This document shows, piece by piece, positions 6,830 through 14,247 of a DNA stretch of 19,312 bases (positions within the stretch are counted from its first letter, which is position 1; each line of letters starts with the position of its first letter). The notes under the pieces are model-generated. The model was not told the DNA's origin. It made no database searches and was given only the letters and a program-made list of their open reading frames with translations. Both the position numbers and the translations under genes were made by a program. Source of the stretch: an uncultured Roseiflexaceae bacterium (GTDB lineage Bacteria > Chloroflexota > Chloroflexia > Chloroflexales > Roseiflexaceae); the NCBI GenBank assembly GCA_903868295.1, contig CAIPUQ010000292.1, positions 1-19,312 on the forward strand, read 5' to 3'.

Positions 6830-7891
6830 ATGCAAGAAAACATCGCGCTGCTCGGGCTGGTCCGCATCGACGGGCTCGGTCCGTTGCGGATTGCGCGGCT
6901 GGTCGAAGGCTTCGGCAGCGCGAGCGCGGTATGGAATGCCGACCGGCACGCCCTCATCGCGGCAGGAGTACCCGCGCACCTTACGGCAGAACTCCATCGA
7001 CAGCGCCACCAAACCGATCCGCACCACGAGTACGACCGGCTCTGGAACGCGGGCATCCAAGTCGTCACGACCGCAGATCCGCACTACCCTGGATTGCTCA
7101 AACACATCCCTGGCGCACCCACGATTGTCTTTGTCCGCGGGAGCCTGAGCGGGCTCCAACGCCCCACGGTGAGTATCGTGGGGACGCGCGCGCCGACCCC
7201 CTACGGCGCCGAAGTGACCCGGCAGTTTGCCGGCGACTTGGCCGCCAAAGGGTTCACCATTGTCAGCGGATTGGCTATGGGGATCGACACCATCGCCCAC
7301 CAAGAGTCGTTGGCGGCGGGCGGCGCCACCGTTGCGGTGCTGCCTTCGGGCGTCGATTTGATCTACCCCGAACGCAACCGCACGCTTGCTAACGCCATCC
7401 TGGCACAGACACACTCCGCACTCGTCAGTGAGTTTTATCCGGGCACACGGGCGAGCCCGCCGTTGTTCCCCGCCCGCAACCGACTCATCAGCGGGTTGTC
7501 GAGTGCGGTCATTGTGGTCGAAGCGGGCACCACGAGTGGAGCCCTTATCACGGTCAAAGCAGCCCTAGATCAGGGTCGCGACGTCATGGCCGTACCGGGA
7601 TCGATCTATTCGCCCAAAAGCGCAGGTTGCAATGCACTGCTGACCCAAGGGGCCGTGCCCGTCCGCAACGCCGACGATGTTGCGGCATATCTGGGCTTTG
7701 GTACGGTTCCCCCACCTGACGAAGACCCGTTCCTCGCGCTCTTGCAGACTGCCACCCACATCGACGAGCTGTGCCGCCTCACAAATCGCGGCAGTGCTGA
7801 CCTGTTAGGAGATTTGCTGATGCGCGAATTACGCGGCGAGGTGCGCGACGAAGGGCACGGCTACTACGTGCGCATACGCACGCGCACCTGA
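6830..7891 (+). CDS. dprA: DNA processing protein DprA
   Basis: DprA of 353 residues, the cytoplasmic protein that binds incoming single-stranded DNA and loads RecA during natural transformation. The N-terminus (IALLGLVRIDGLGPLRIARL, about 5-24) carries the usual helix-hairpin-like region. The Rossmann fold covers about 112-288, with SIVGTRAPTPYG at 115-126, GLAMGIDTIAH at 147-157, LPSGVDLIYPERN at 171-183, FPARNRLISGLS at 213-224 and SGALITVKAALDQGR at 236-250. A winged-helix-like C-terminal segment (about 299-349) completes the full-length form. ATG 6830 is chosen for its SD and because the family N-terminus begins there; an in-frame TTG at 6773 has no SD. Its expression must contend with the hairpin lying over its SD. 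Confidence 0.96.
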   Translation: MQENIALLGLVRIDGLGPLRIARLVEGFGSASAVWNADRHALIAAGVPAHLTAELHRQRHQTDPHHEYDRLWNAGIQVVTTADPHYPGLLKHIPGAPTIVFVRGSLSGLQRPTVSIVGTRAPTPYGAEVTRQFAGDLAAKGFTIVSGLAMGIDTIAHQESLAAGGATVAVLPSGVDLIYPERNRTLANAILAQTHSALVSEFYPGTRASPPLFPARNRLISGLSSAVIVVEAGTTSGALITVKAALDQGRDVMAVPGSIYSPKSAGCNALLTQGAVPVRNADDVAAYLGFGTVPPPDEDPFLALLQTATHIDELCRLTNRGSADLLGDLLMRELRGEVRDEGHGYYVRIRTRT

Positions 7892-7922
7892 TGCATCAGG
7901 ATACGCTCGGTACGAATCAGGG

Positions 7923-7928
7923 TATAAT
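7923..7928 (+). promoter_or_regulatory. Consensus -10 box (TATAAT) of the rodA-pur operon
   Basis: A perfect TATAAT lies 26 bases before the rodA ATG, in the 63-base gap after dprA. The -35 region does not resemble the consensus. A transcript starting near 7935 would have a leader of only about 20 bases, and the SD before rodA is weak (GGTG close to the ATG). Confidence 0.5.
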
Positions 7929-7954
7929 TTGGGGGGTTTACACAATGGTGACAC

Positions 7955-9061
7955 ATGAACACTACTATCTGGCGCGACTACAATTGGGTCTTGGCATTTG
8001 CACTCGTCGGTCTGTCGATATTTAGCATCACGATGGTCTATAGTGCGACATTGAACGATCCGATGACGTTGGGCTACTTCAACCGCCATTTGGTCAATGT
8101 ACTGATTGGCTTGGCAGTAATGGTCGCCGTGACATTCCTCGACTACCATGCGTTCCAAAGTTGGACGTTCCCACTGTATGTGCTCAGTATTATCTTGCTC
8201 GCGACCGTGCTCATCTACGGCAACATCCGGGGTGGTGCGCAGAGCTGGCTGGACTTCGGTATGCGCACCGTGCAGCCGTCTGAGCCGATCAAATTAGTCA
8301 TTATCTTGGTGCTTGCCGGCTTCTGGGCGAGTCAAGAACGGAGTCTTGGGACCTGGCGGCCGTTTATCGGTAGTGCACTATTGCTCGGCGTACCGCTCTT
8401 GCTGGTGTTCATTCAACCCGACTTTGGTACTGCGCTTGTGTTCGCTTCGGTCTGGCTGACGATTACGTGGTTTGCTGGCATTACCATCCCCCAAATCGTG
8501 ACACTCATTGGGGTTGGATCGCCGCTGTTCTACTTTGGTTGGACATATATTCTGGCACCCTATCAGCGGACGCGCCTCCTCATCTTTCTCGATCCCATCA
8601 AATACGACCCTGAGCTAAAGTCCGGCGCGTGGAACATCATTCAATCCCTGACCGCAATTGGATCAGGTGGATTGACCGGCCAAGGCTGGACCAACGGGGT
8701 CATGAGCCAAGGGAACTACCTGCCCGTGCAGTACTCTGACTTCATTTTTGCCATCACGGGCGAAGAGTTGGGGTTTATCGGCACAGCCGGCATGCTTTTT
8801 TGTCTTGGGTTACTAATCTGGCAAGCGCTGGATATCGCGGCGAATTCACGTGATTTGTTCGGGCGGCTGATAGCCGGCGGGGTTGCGGCGATGTTTCTCT
8901 GTCACGTGATGGTGAATGCAGGCATGAACATGTCGATTATGCCGATTACCGGTATTCCGTTGCCCTTCATCTCGTATGGCGGCAGCTTCACCGTGACGTC
9001 TTTTGCGGCAGTAGGATTGCTCCAGAGTGTCTCGCTCTGGCGACGGCGCATACATTTTTAG
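7955..9061 (+). CDS. rodA: RodA, SEDS-family peptidoglycan glycosyltransferase
   Basis: A 368-residue polytopic membrane protein of the SEDS family, which polymerises lipid II into glycan strands during elongation in partnership with a class B penicillin-binding protein. Many hydrophobic segments are seen from residue 11 onward. Conserved blocks are GAQSWLD at 94-100, QPSEPIKL at 107-114, QPDFGTA at 154-160, NIIQSLTAIGSGG at 227-239, YSDFIFAITGEELGF at 260-274 with the essential Asp262, and PFISYGGS at 337-344. The DFIFA/EELGF form and the short length favour RodA over FtsW. No class B PBP or mre gene is adjacent; purM follows after ten bases. An out-of-frame ATG at 7945 is excluded. Confidence 0.93.
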   Translation: MNTTIWRDYNWVLAFALVGLSIFSITMVYSATLNDPMTLGYFNRHLVNVLIGLAVMVAVTFLDYHAFQSWTFPLYVLSIILLATVLIYGNIRGGAQSWLDFGMRTVQPSEPIKLVIILVLAGFWASQERSLGTWRPFIGSALLLGVPLLLVFIQPDFGTALVFASVWLTITWFAGITIPQIVTLIGVGSPLFYFGWTYILAPYQRTRLLIFLDPIKYDPELKSGAWNIIQSLTAIGSGGLTGQGWTNGVMSQGNYLPVQYSDFIFAITGEELGFIGTAGMLFCLGLLIWQALDIAANSRDLFGRLIAGGVAAMFLCHVMVNAGMNMSIMPITGIPLPFISYGGSFTVTSFAAVGLLQSVSLWRRRIHF

Positions 9062-9071
9062 GAGGCATGGG

Positions 9072-10085
9072 ATGAGCACGTACGCCACTGCAGGGGTCAA
9101 TATTGCCGAGGGCAATCGTGCGGTCACGCTGATGCGCGAGGCGGTGCAATCCACGTATACCCCGGCAGTCATGGCAGGGCTGGGATCGTTCGGCGGGTGC
9201 TTTGACTTGAGCAAGGCGGTCAGCACACTCCATGATGCGGTGTTGGTGGCATCGACCGATGGCGTTGGCACCAAAACACTCGTCGCTGCCGCGTGTAACG
9301 ATTATGCCTCTATAGGTGCCGACCTCGTCAATCACTGTATCAACGATATTTTGGTGCAAGGAGCACGGCCGCTCTTCTTCCTCGATTACATTGCAGTCGA
9401 CGTCCTCAACGCCGAACACGTCGCGACGGTCGTCCAGAGCATGGCCGGTGCATGCCGGGCGGCCGGTTGTGCGATTTTGGGTGGCGAGACCGCCGAAATG
9501 CCGGGTGTCTACCGCGAAAACACCTTTGACGTGGCCGGCACCATCGTCGGCGTCGCCCAGCGGGGTGCCATGTTGCCTGCAGCAGTGTCCGTCGGCGACG
9601 CAATCATCGCACTGCCATCCAGCGGGTTGCACACCAACGGCTATTCGCTGGCGCGGCGCTTGGTCGACAGCATCGGTGGATATGCCGCTACCCCAGCGAC
9701 GCTCGGTGGGTTGACCGTGGGTCAGGCGCTCCTCGCGCCCCATCGTTGCTATCTGAACGAGTACACTGCGTTGCAACAGGCTGGCATAACGGTGCACGCC
9801 ATGGCCCATATCACCGGTGGCGGGGTCTACGACAATCTGCCGCGCATCCTGCCCGATGGGTGTGGGGCCCACATCCAACGGGGCTCCTGGCCGATCCCAG
9901 CGATCTTCGACCTGTTGGTTGATGCAGGTAACATCCAAGAACACGACGCGTTCCATGCGTTCAATATGGGGCTGGGTATGCTCATCGTCGTGCCACAAAC
10001 CGCAGTCGCGGCTGCGTTGGCTTGCATCCCCGAGGCACACGATGTGGGGACAGTTGTCGCAGGCTCCGGAGTGACGCTGGTATGA
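9072..10085 (+). CDS. purM: Phosphoribosylformylglycinamidine cyclo-ligase (AIR synthetase)
   Basis: PurM, 337 residues, catalyses ATP-dependent closure of FGAM to aminoimidazole ribotide in de novo purine synthesis. Signature blocks are GLGSFGGCFDL at 36-46, VASTDGVGTKT at 59-69, HCINDILVQGA at 88-98, GGETAEMPG at 137-145, LPSSGLHTNGYSLAR at 181-195, HITGGG at 246-251 and FNMGLGM at 297-303, all in the expected order and close to the usual length. The start at 9072 is set by GGAGG at 9061-9065, six bases upstream. An ATG at 9067 in another frame stops at once. The stop codon overlaps the ATG of the next hydrolase (ATGA). Confidence 0.97.
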   Translation: MSTYATAGVNIAEGNRAVTLMREAVQSTYTPAVMAGLGSFGGCFDLSKAVSTLHDAVLVASTDGVGTKTLVAAACNDYASIGADLVNHCINDILVQGARPLFFLDYIAVDVLNAEHVATVVQSMAGACRAAGCAILGGETAEMPGVYRENTFDVAGTIVGVAQRGAMLPAAVSVGDAIIALPSSGLHTNGYSLARRLVDSIGGYAATPATLGGLTVGQALLAPHRCYLNEYTALQQAGITVHAMAHITGGGVYDNLPRILPDGCGAHIQRGSWPIPAIFDLLVDAGNIQEHDAFHAFNMGLGMLIVVPQTAVAAALACIPEAHDVGTVVAGSGVTLV

Positions 10086-10954
10086 CCAGCGATTATCTGC
10101 TGACCCTTCCTGATGGGCGTACCGTCTCGTACAGCGACAGTGGTCCGCGCACTGGACGATGCGTGTTGCTCTGTCATGGGTTGCCCGGTGCGCGGGTACA
10201 AGTGCCTTCGACTGCGGTGCTCGATACGCATGGGATCCGCTTCATCATCATCGAACGACCGGGACTCGGTCTATCGAGCCCGCAGCCCATACGCACCATC
10301 GCTGGCTGGAGCACCGATGTCAATGCGGTCCTTGCAGCAGCCGGCGTCGACACCGTGACCCTGGTGGGGTATTCGGCGGGCACACCGTATGCGCTTTCGT
10401 ATGCGAGCCTCTACCCTGAGCGTGTACAGAGCATCCACATCGTCTCTGGCATGGCACCATCTGCCGCCGATGACATCAAAAAACTGACTCCGATGAATCG
10501 CCTGTTCCACTCGCTGGGCAATAGTCTGCCGCCATTCATGCGGCGCACGGTCGCGCGCGCCGCGGGGTTGTTCATTGGGAGAGGTGAACGGGCAGCTGTT
10601 TTTGGCATAAAGATCATGCGTAGCACCTTTACCGCAGCCGAAAACAAATTTATCGATACCGCAGAAGGTACGGTGTTCCGCACCATGCTGGCCGAAAATT
10701 TTCGCCAAGGATATGACGGCTACCTCGTTGATATGGGCTTGGTAACCACTCATTGGCCGATTGCATATCAACAGATCAACCATCCCATACACGCCGTATA
10801 TGGGAGCGATGATCGCATCACCCCGCCATCCGTCTTCAAGGATTTGCAAGCGGTCCTGCCACAAACCACGGTGTCGATTATCCCCGACGCAGGGCATTTG
10901 ATGATTTTCACGGCATGGGACCTAGTCATCGCACGCATAGCCAACGAGGCCTGA
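10082..10954 (+). CDS. Serine alpha/beta hydrolase between purM and purC
   Basis: A 290-residue alpha/beta-hydrolase-fold protein. HGLPG at 32-36 is the oxyanion-hole segment and VGYSAG at 95-100 is the nucleophile elbow with Ser98. Asp244 (GSDDRITP) and His272 (DAGHLMIF) complete a probable triad. A cap-like insert of roughly 100 residues follows the elbow region. The substrate is not evident: it could be an esterase, lactonase or C-C hydrolase. It overlaps purM by four bases and is one base from purC, so it is translationally coupled to both, although no hydrolase is part of the known purine pathway. It differs from the hydrolase at 1249, which uses Asp as nucleophile. Confidence 0.9.
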   Translation: MTSDYLLTLPDGRTVSYSDSGPRTGRCVLLCHGLPGARVQVPSTAVLDTHGIRFIIIERPGLGLSSPQPIRTIAGWSTDVNAVLAAAGVDTVTLVGYSAGTPYALSYASLYPERVQSIHIVSGMAPSAADDIKKLTPMNRLFHSLGNSLPPFMRRTVARAAGLFIGRGERAAVFGIKIMRSTFTAAENKFIDTAEGTVFRTMLAENFRQGYDGYLVDMGLVTTHWPIAYQQINHPIHAVYGSDDRITPPSVFKDLQAVLPQTTVSIIPDAGHLMIFTAWDLVIARIANEA

Positions 10955-10955
10955 C

Positions 10956-11699
10956 ATGCAATACGGAGCACTGCTCGCCGAGGGCAAAACCAAACAAATC
11001 TACGCGCATCCCAGCGATCCCACCTTGGCCATCATGCAACACAAAGATGCCATCACTGCCGGCGACGGTGCGCGTCGGCATGTCATCCCGGGCAAGGCAC
11101 TTCTGAGTGGCCCAACCACCGCCAATGTGTTTGGGTTGTTGGCCCGCCATGGCATCGCCACGCATTATGTCGCCGCACCCACGGCCGACACGATGGTGGT
11201 GCAACGCTGTACCATGATTCCCATCGAAATCGTCACGCGCCGGCGGGCGACCGGTTCGTACCTCAAACGGCACCCCGACGTGGTCGAGGGTCAGCGCTTT
11301 GACCCGTTGGTCGTCGAGTTCTTTTTCAAAGACGATGCCAACCACGATCCGCTGATGACCGTTGCCGAACTCGACGCCGCTGGCATCGCTTCAACAGATC
11401 GCTGTGCCGCATTGGGGCGGATCGCTCGGCGAGTGTTTTTGGCGATCGAGCAGGCGTTCGCTGCACAGACCATCACGCTTGTCGACCTCAAAATCGAATG
11501 CGGGCTAACGTCCGTCGGACAGCTGGTCGTGGCCGATGTCATCGACAACGATTCGTGGCGTATATGGCCAGAGGGCAACAAAGAACTGATGCTCGACAAG
11601 CAGGTCTACCGCAATATGCAAACGGTCACCCCTGAGGGGTTGGCACGCATTGCTGCGTTGTACCAGACCGCCAAAGAGCTGACCGATGCGTGGACCTAA
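10956..11699 (+). CDS. purC: Phosphoribosylaminoimidazole-succinocarboxamide (SAICAR) synthase
   Basis: PurC, 247 residues, ligates aspartate to CAIR with ATP to form SAICAR. Motifs are LLAEGKTKQIY at 6-16, EIVTRRRATGSYLKR at 91-105, TLVDLKIECG at 174-183 and VVADVIDNDSWRIW at 191-204, followed by LDKQVYR. In many PurC proteins the last block has Glu and Pro where Val195 and Asn198 stand here; this looks like drift within a working enzyme. It follows the hydrolase stop by one base. Its end is eight bases from the convergent acetyltransferase's stop, with no terminator visible between them. Confidence 0.96.
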   Translation: MQYGALLAEGKTKQIYAHPSDPTLAIMQHKDAITAGDGARRHVIPGKALLSGPTTANVFGLLARHGIATHYVAAPTADTMVVQRCTMIPIEIVTRRRATGSYLKRHPDVVEGQRFDPLVVEFFFKDDANHDPLMTVAELDAAGIASTDRCAALGRIARRVFLAIEQAFAAQTITLVDLKIECGLTSVGQLVVADVIDNDSWRIWPEGNKELMLDKQVYRNMQTVTPEGLARIAALYQTAKELTDAWT

Positions 11700-11707
11700 C
11701 TGCGTTT

Positions 11708-12250
11708 CTATTCGATGACGAGCGCCATTACCACCAGGTTATGACGCTTGCCGAAGCGGTCACGGGCATGCGCGATGAGCGTCCCTTCGGTTCGAAAGCC
11801 GAGATGCGCGAAGATGGCTTGACCGTTGCGTTGGGCCTCGAGCATCTCGGCGATGATTTTGCTGGCCTCGAGTCGTTGTGCTTCGGCCACGATGACCGCG
11901 CCCATCGCACGACCGAGCCCTTGGCGGCGCCAGTCTTCACCCACCACCATCTGCACCGCTGCGACATGGCTATAGCGCCCTGCATGCATGCGGATCGAGG
12001 CATAGGCGGCGATGCGTTCACCATCGACGGCGACGACTTGACGCCAATGTTCGGCGCCTTGGGCATTGGCAAGCCGTGCGACGGTATCGGCACTGCGCAT
12101 GTCACTCTCGAGATAGAGCCAGTCTTCTTCGGGGAGGGCAGTGCCAAACGCCAACAACGCTTCTTTGTCTTCGGATTGGATCAGACGGATCGTAATTAAT
12201 CGGCCGTCGCGTGTGACGACCGGTGGGGTCAGATTGCTGGTACTCGGCAT
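11708..12250 (-). CDS. GNAT acetyltransferase
   Basis: A 180-residue single-domain GNAT acetyltransferase. IRLIQSEDKEALLAF opens the fold at about 21-35. VQMVVGEDWRRQGLGRAMG at 99-117 contains strand 4 and the acetyl-CoA loop (RRQGLGRA, 108-115). The helix and strand that follow (KIIAEMLEAQRNGQAIFAHLGF, from 131) match family motif B. The acceptor is unknown. ATG 12250 is chosen because GAGGA stands four bases upstream; the frame stays open further upstream but no better start is seen. It is divergent from the M3 peptidase and convergent with purC. Confidence 0.88.
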   Translation of the reverse strand: MPSTSNLTPPVVTRDGRLITIRLIQSEDKEALLAFGTALPEEDWLYLESDMRSADTVARLANAQGAEHWRQVVAVDGERIAAYASIRMHAGRYSHVAAVQMVVGEDWRRQGLGRAMGAVIVAEAQRLEASKIIAEMLEAQRNGQAIFAHLGFRTEGTLIAHARDRFGKRHNLVVMALVIE

Positions 12251-12301
12251 ATGGTCCTCGTGTCGCTCTCGACGTCCGTACGGTCTCGGGATGTTCTTTG
12301 C

Positions 12302-12307
12302 TATGAT
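12302..12307 (+). promoter_or_regulatory. Extended -10 (TGCTATGAT) for the M3 peptidase
   Basis: TATGAT with an upstream TG (12299-12300) forms an extended -10, which can make up for the poor -35 region. A start near 12314 would give a leader of about 39 bases that carries AGAGGA before ATG 12353. Confidence 0.45.
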
Positions 12308-12332
12308 ACCCCAAACACTCCACAGTTGTCGC
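12303..12332 (-). promoter_or_regulatory. Divergent promoter for the GNAT gene, overlapping the other -10
   Basis: On the minus strand TATCAT (12308 to 12303) is a -10 candidate. An 18-base spacer separates it from GCGACA (12332 to 12327), which matches four of six -35 consensus bases. It shares five bases with the opposite-strand TATGAT, so polymerases could not open both at once. Confidence 0.35.
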
Positions 12333-12352
12333 ACCGAGCGAGAGGATCCATC

Positions 12353-14131
12353 ATGACTCCTATGCCACAATGGCGCACCAATACCCCCTTTGCAAACCTG
12401 ACCGACCCGGCGTTGTCCAGTGCCATCAGCGCACTCGACGTAGCCCTCGATGCGGCAGTCAGCGATTACGACCGTTACCACGTTACCAAGCACGACCAGC
12501 AGCAGACAGTACCCGGAGCGACCGTCGAGCAGATGCTCCAACACATGGCCGGCTTGTCTGAACAACTCCGCACCTTGCATGCCTATGTCTATCAATTCGT
12601 CAGCACCAATTCACGCGATGACGTCGCCCAGGCCAAGCAGAGCGAGCTCCGGAGCCGCATGGTGCGCCTCAGTCAGCTGTCGACCCGATTGACCGCCTGG
12701 GCCGGGTGCCTCGACGTCGCAACGCTGGCGAGTCAATCGTCGTATATCCAGACCCATCGCTTCATGCTCGAAGAAGCCGGCCGGCGCGCGCTCCATCAGA
12801 TGTCGCCCGAAGCCGAGGCACTCGCATCGGAGCTCAATGTCAGTGGCGGCGGCGCATGGTCGCGGTTCCACAGCACCGTCACATCGCAGCTCAGCGTGCG
12901 TTACGACGAGCGCGACCAGCCAATGAGTGCCATCCGCGCCATGGCGTACGACGCCGACGGCGAGTCGCGCCGCGCCGCCTACGATGCCGAAATCACTGCA
13001 TGGAAGACCCAAGCGACGCCCCTTGCCATGGCGCTCAATGCCATCAAGGGCGAAGTCAACACCTTGGCAAAGCGGCGCGGATACGCCCAAGCACTCGACA
13101 TCTCGCTGGCCGACAACCGCATGGATCGGGCCACCCTCGATGCAATGTTGGGCGCTGCGCACGACGCGTTCCCGTTGTTCCGCCGCTATTTGCAGGCCAA
13201 AGCCCGCCGTCTGCGGGCCGGCACATCGCTCCCCTGGTACGATCTGTTCGCCCCTGTCGCCGCCGAGAGCCGCTCGTGGAGCTTCAGCGAAGCGTCGGCA
13301 TTCGTTGTCGAACAGTTCAGCGCATACTCGCCGCGGATGGGCGCATTCGCCCAGCGCGCCATCAGCGATGGCTGGATCGACGCCGAGCCGCGCCACGGTA
13401 AGGTCGATGGTGCGTTTTGCATGGGTCTGCAGCGCGACGAATCGCGGGTCCTGATGAACTACAAGCCATCCATCGGCAGTATCATGACCCTTGCCCACGA
13501 GCTCGGCCACGCCTACCATAACCTCAACTTGGCCGGCCAAACGCCGCTCAACCGCGATACACCCATGACCCTCGCCGAAACCGCCAGTATCTTCTGCGAG
13601 ACCCTCGCCCAAAACGCCGCACTCGCCCACGCCGATGCCAACGGCAAAATCGAAATCCTCGAGTCGTCGCTCCAACGATCCACCCAGGTCGTCGTCGACA
13701 TCACCAGTCGCTACCTGTTCGAATCGCGCGTGTTCGAACAGCGCCAGTCCCGTGAACTGTCGGCCGACGAACTCTGTGCCCTGATGCTCCAAGCCCAGCG
13801 CGAGACGTACGGCGACGGCCTCGCCGAAGCGACACTGCACCCCTACATGTGGGCCGTCAAAGGGCACTACTACAGCACCGGTCGGTCGTTCTACAACTAC
13901 CCGTACATGTTTGGCCAGCTCTTCGGGCAGGGCTTGTATGCGCTCTACCTCGACAACCCGAGCGCATTCACGAGCCGCTACGACACGCTCCTGAGCAGCA
14001 CCGGCACCGCAGACGCTGCCACCCTGGCGCGGACCATGGGCATTGACATCACGCAACGAACGTTCTGGGAGGGCAGCTTGGCAGTCATCGCCGAAGAAGT
14101 CCGCCAGTTCGAGGCCGTCATCGACGCATAA
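12353..14131 (+). CDS. pepF: M3-family oligoendopeptidase F
   Basis: A cytoplasmic zinc metallopeptidase of 592 residues, close to the usual 600 of the oligoendopeptidase F group (M3B), which cleaves short peptides internally. The zinc motif is HELGH at 382-386 inside TLAHELGHAYHN. The third ligand is Glu409 in TLAETASIFCET. The C-terminal block GHYYSTGRSFYNYPYMFGQ carries the substrate-binding His and Tyr residues expected in the family. The N-terminal half is helical with long charged stretches, as is normal. The frame is open back to an ATG at 12251, but ATG 12353 is chosen for its SD (AGAGGA, 12341-12346) and because the 34 extra residues do not look like family sequence. Monocistronic; a large palindrome lies downstream. 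Confidence 0.94.
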   Translation: MTPMPQWRTNTPFANLTDPALSSAISALDVALDAAVSDYDRYHVTKHDQQQTVPGATVEQMLQHMAGLSEQLRTLHAYVYQFVSTNSRDDVAQAKQSELRSRMVRLSQLSTRLTAWAGCLDVATLASQSSYIQTHRFMLEEAGRRALHQMSPEAEALASELNVSGGGAWSRFHSTVTSQLSVRYDERDQPMSAIRAMAYDADGESRRAAYDAEITAWKTQATPLAMALNAIKGEVNTLAKRRGYAQALDISLADNRMDRATLDAMLGAAHDAFPLFRRYLQAKARRLRAGTSLPWYDLFAPVAAESRSWSFSEASAFVVEQFSAYSPRMGAFAQRAISDGWIDAEPRHGKVDGAFCMGLQRDESRVLMNYKPSIGSIMTLAHELGHAYHNLNLAGQTPLNRDTPMTLAETASIFCETLAQNAALAHADANGKIEILESSLQRSTQVVVDITSRYLFESRVFEQRQSRELSADELCALMLQAQRETYGDGLAEATLHPYMWAVKGHYYSTGRSFYNYPYMFGQLFGQGLYALYLDNPSAFTSRYDTLLSSTGTADAATLARTMGIDITQRTFWEGSLAVIAEEVRQFEAVIDA

Positions 14132-14174
14132 CCTACGCATATTCGGTATTCTGCGTGGACGTTACCGTTCACAC

Positions 14175-14206
14175 TCGAGGGTGCTGATGTACATCAGCAC
14201 CCTCGA
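14175..14206. terminator. 32-bp perfect palindrome between convergent genes, probable terminator
   Basis: Positions 14175-14190 and 14191-14206 are exact reverse complements, from TCGAGGGTGCTGATGT to its mirror. The hairpin would have about 14 pairs and a tetraloop. It lies 43 bases after the M3 peptidase stop and 41 before the stop of the convergent flavoprotein gene. On the plus strand a T-rich stretch (TGTTCTTTT) follows; on the minus strand there is no T tract. It is most likely a terminator for the peptidase and perhaps a two-way barrier. A binding site for a dimeric protein is possible. Confidence 0.7.
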
Positions 14207-14247
14207 TGATGTTCTTTTCGCTGTACGGACACCTAACAACCAAATCC

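Noticed and set aside
8988..10040. 350-codon open frame on the minus strand across purM
   Set aside because: purM is certain from its motifs and SD. The antisense product is rich in Cys, His, Arg and Gln with no domain resemblance.
12251..12352. Upstream ATG extending the M3 peptidase by 34 residues
   Set aside because: It would place the start before the extended -10 box and lacks an SD; ATG 12353 has AGAGGA at the right distance.
12611..14140. Long open frame (509 codons) on the minus strand across the M3 peptidase
   Set aside because: It is antisense to a gene with an intact HELGH site and full family motifs. Its protein is low in recognisable motifs and reflects the GC-biased third positions of the real gene.
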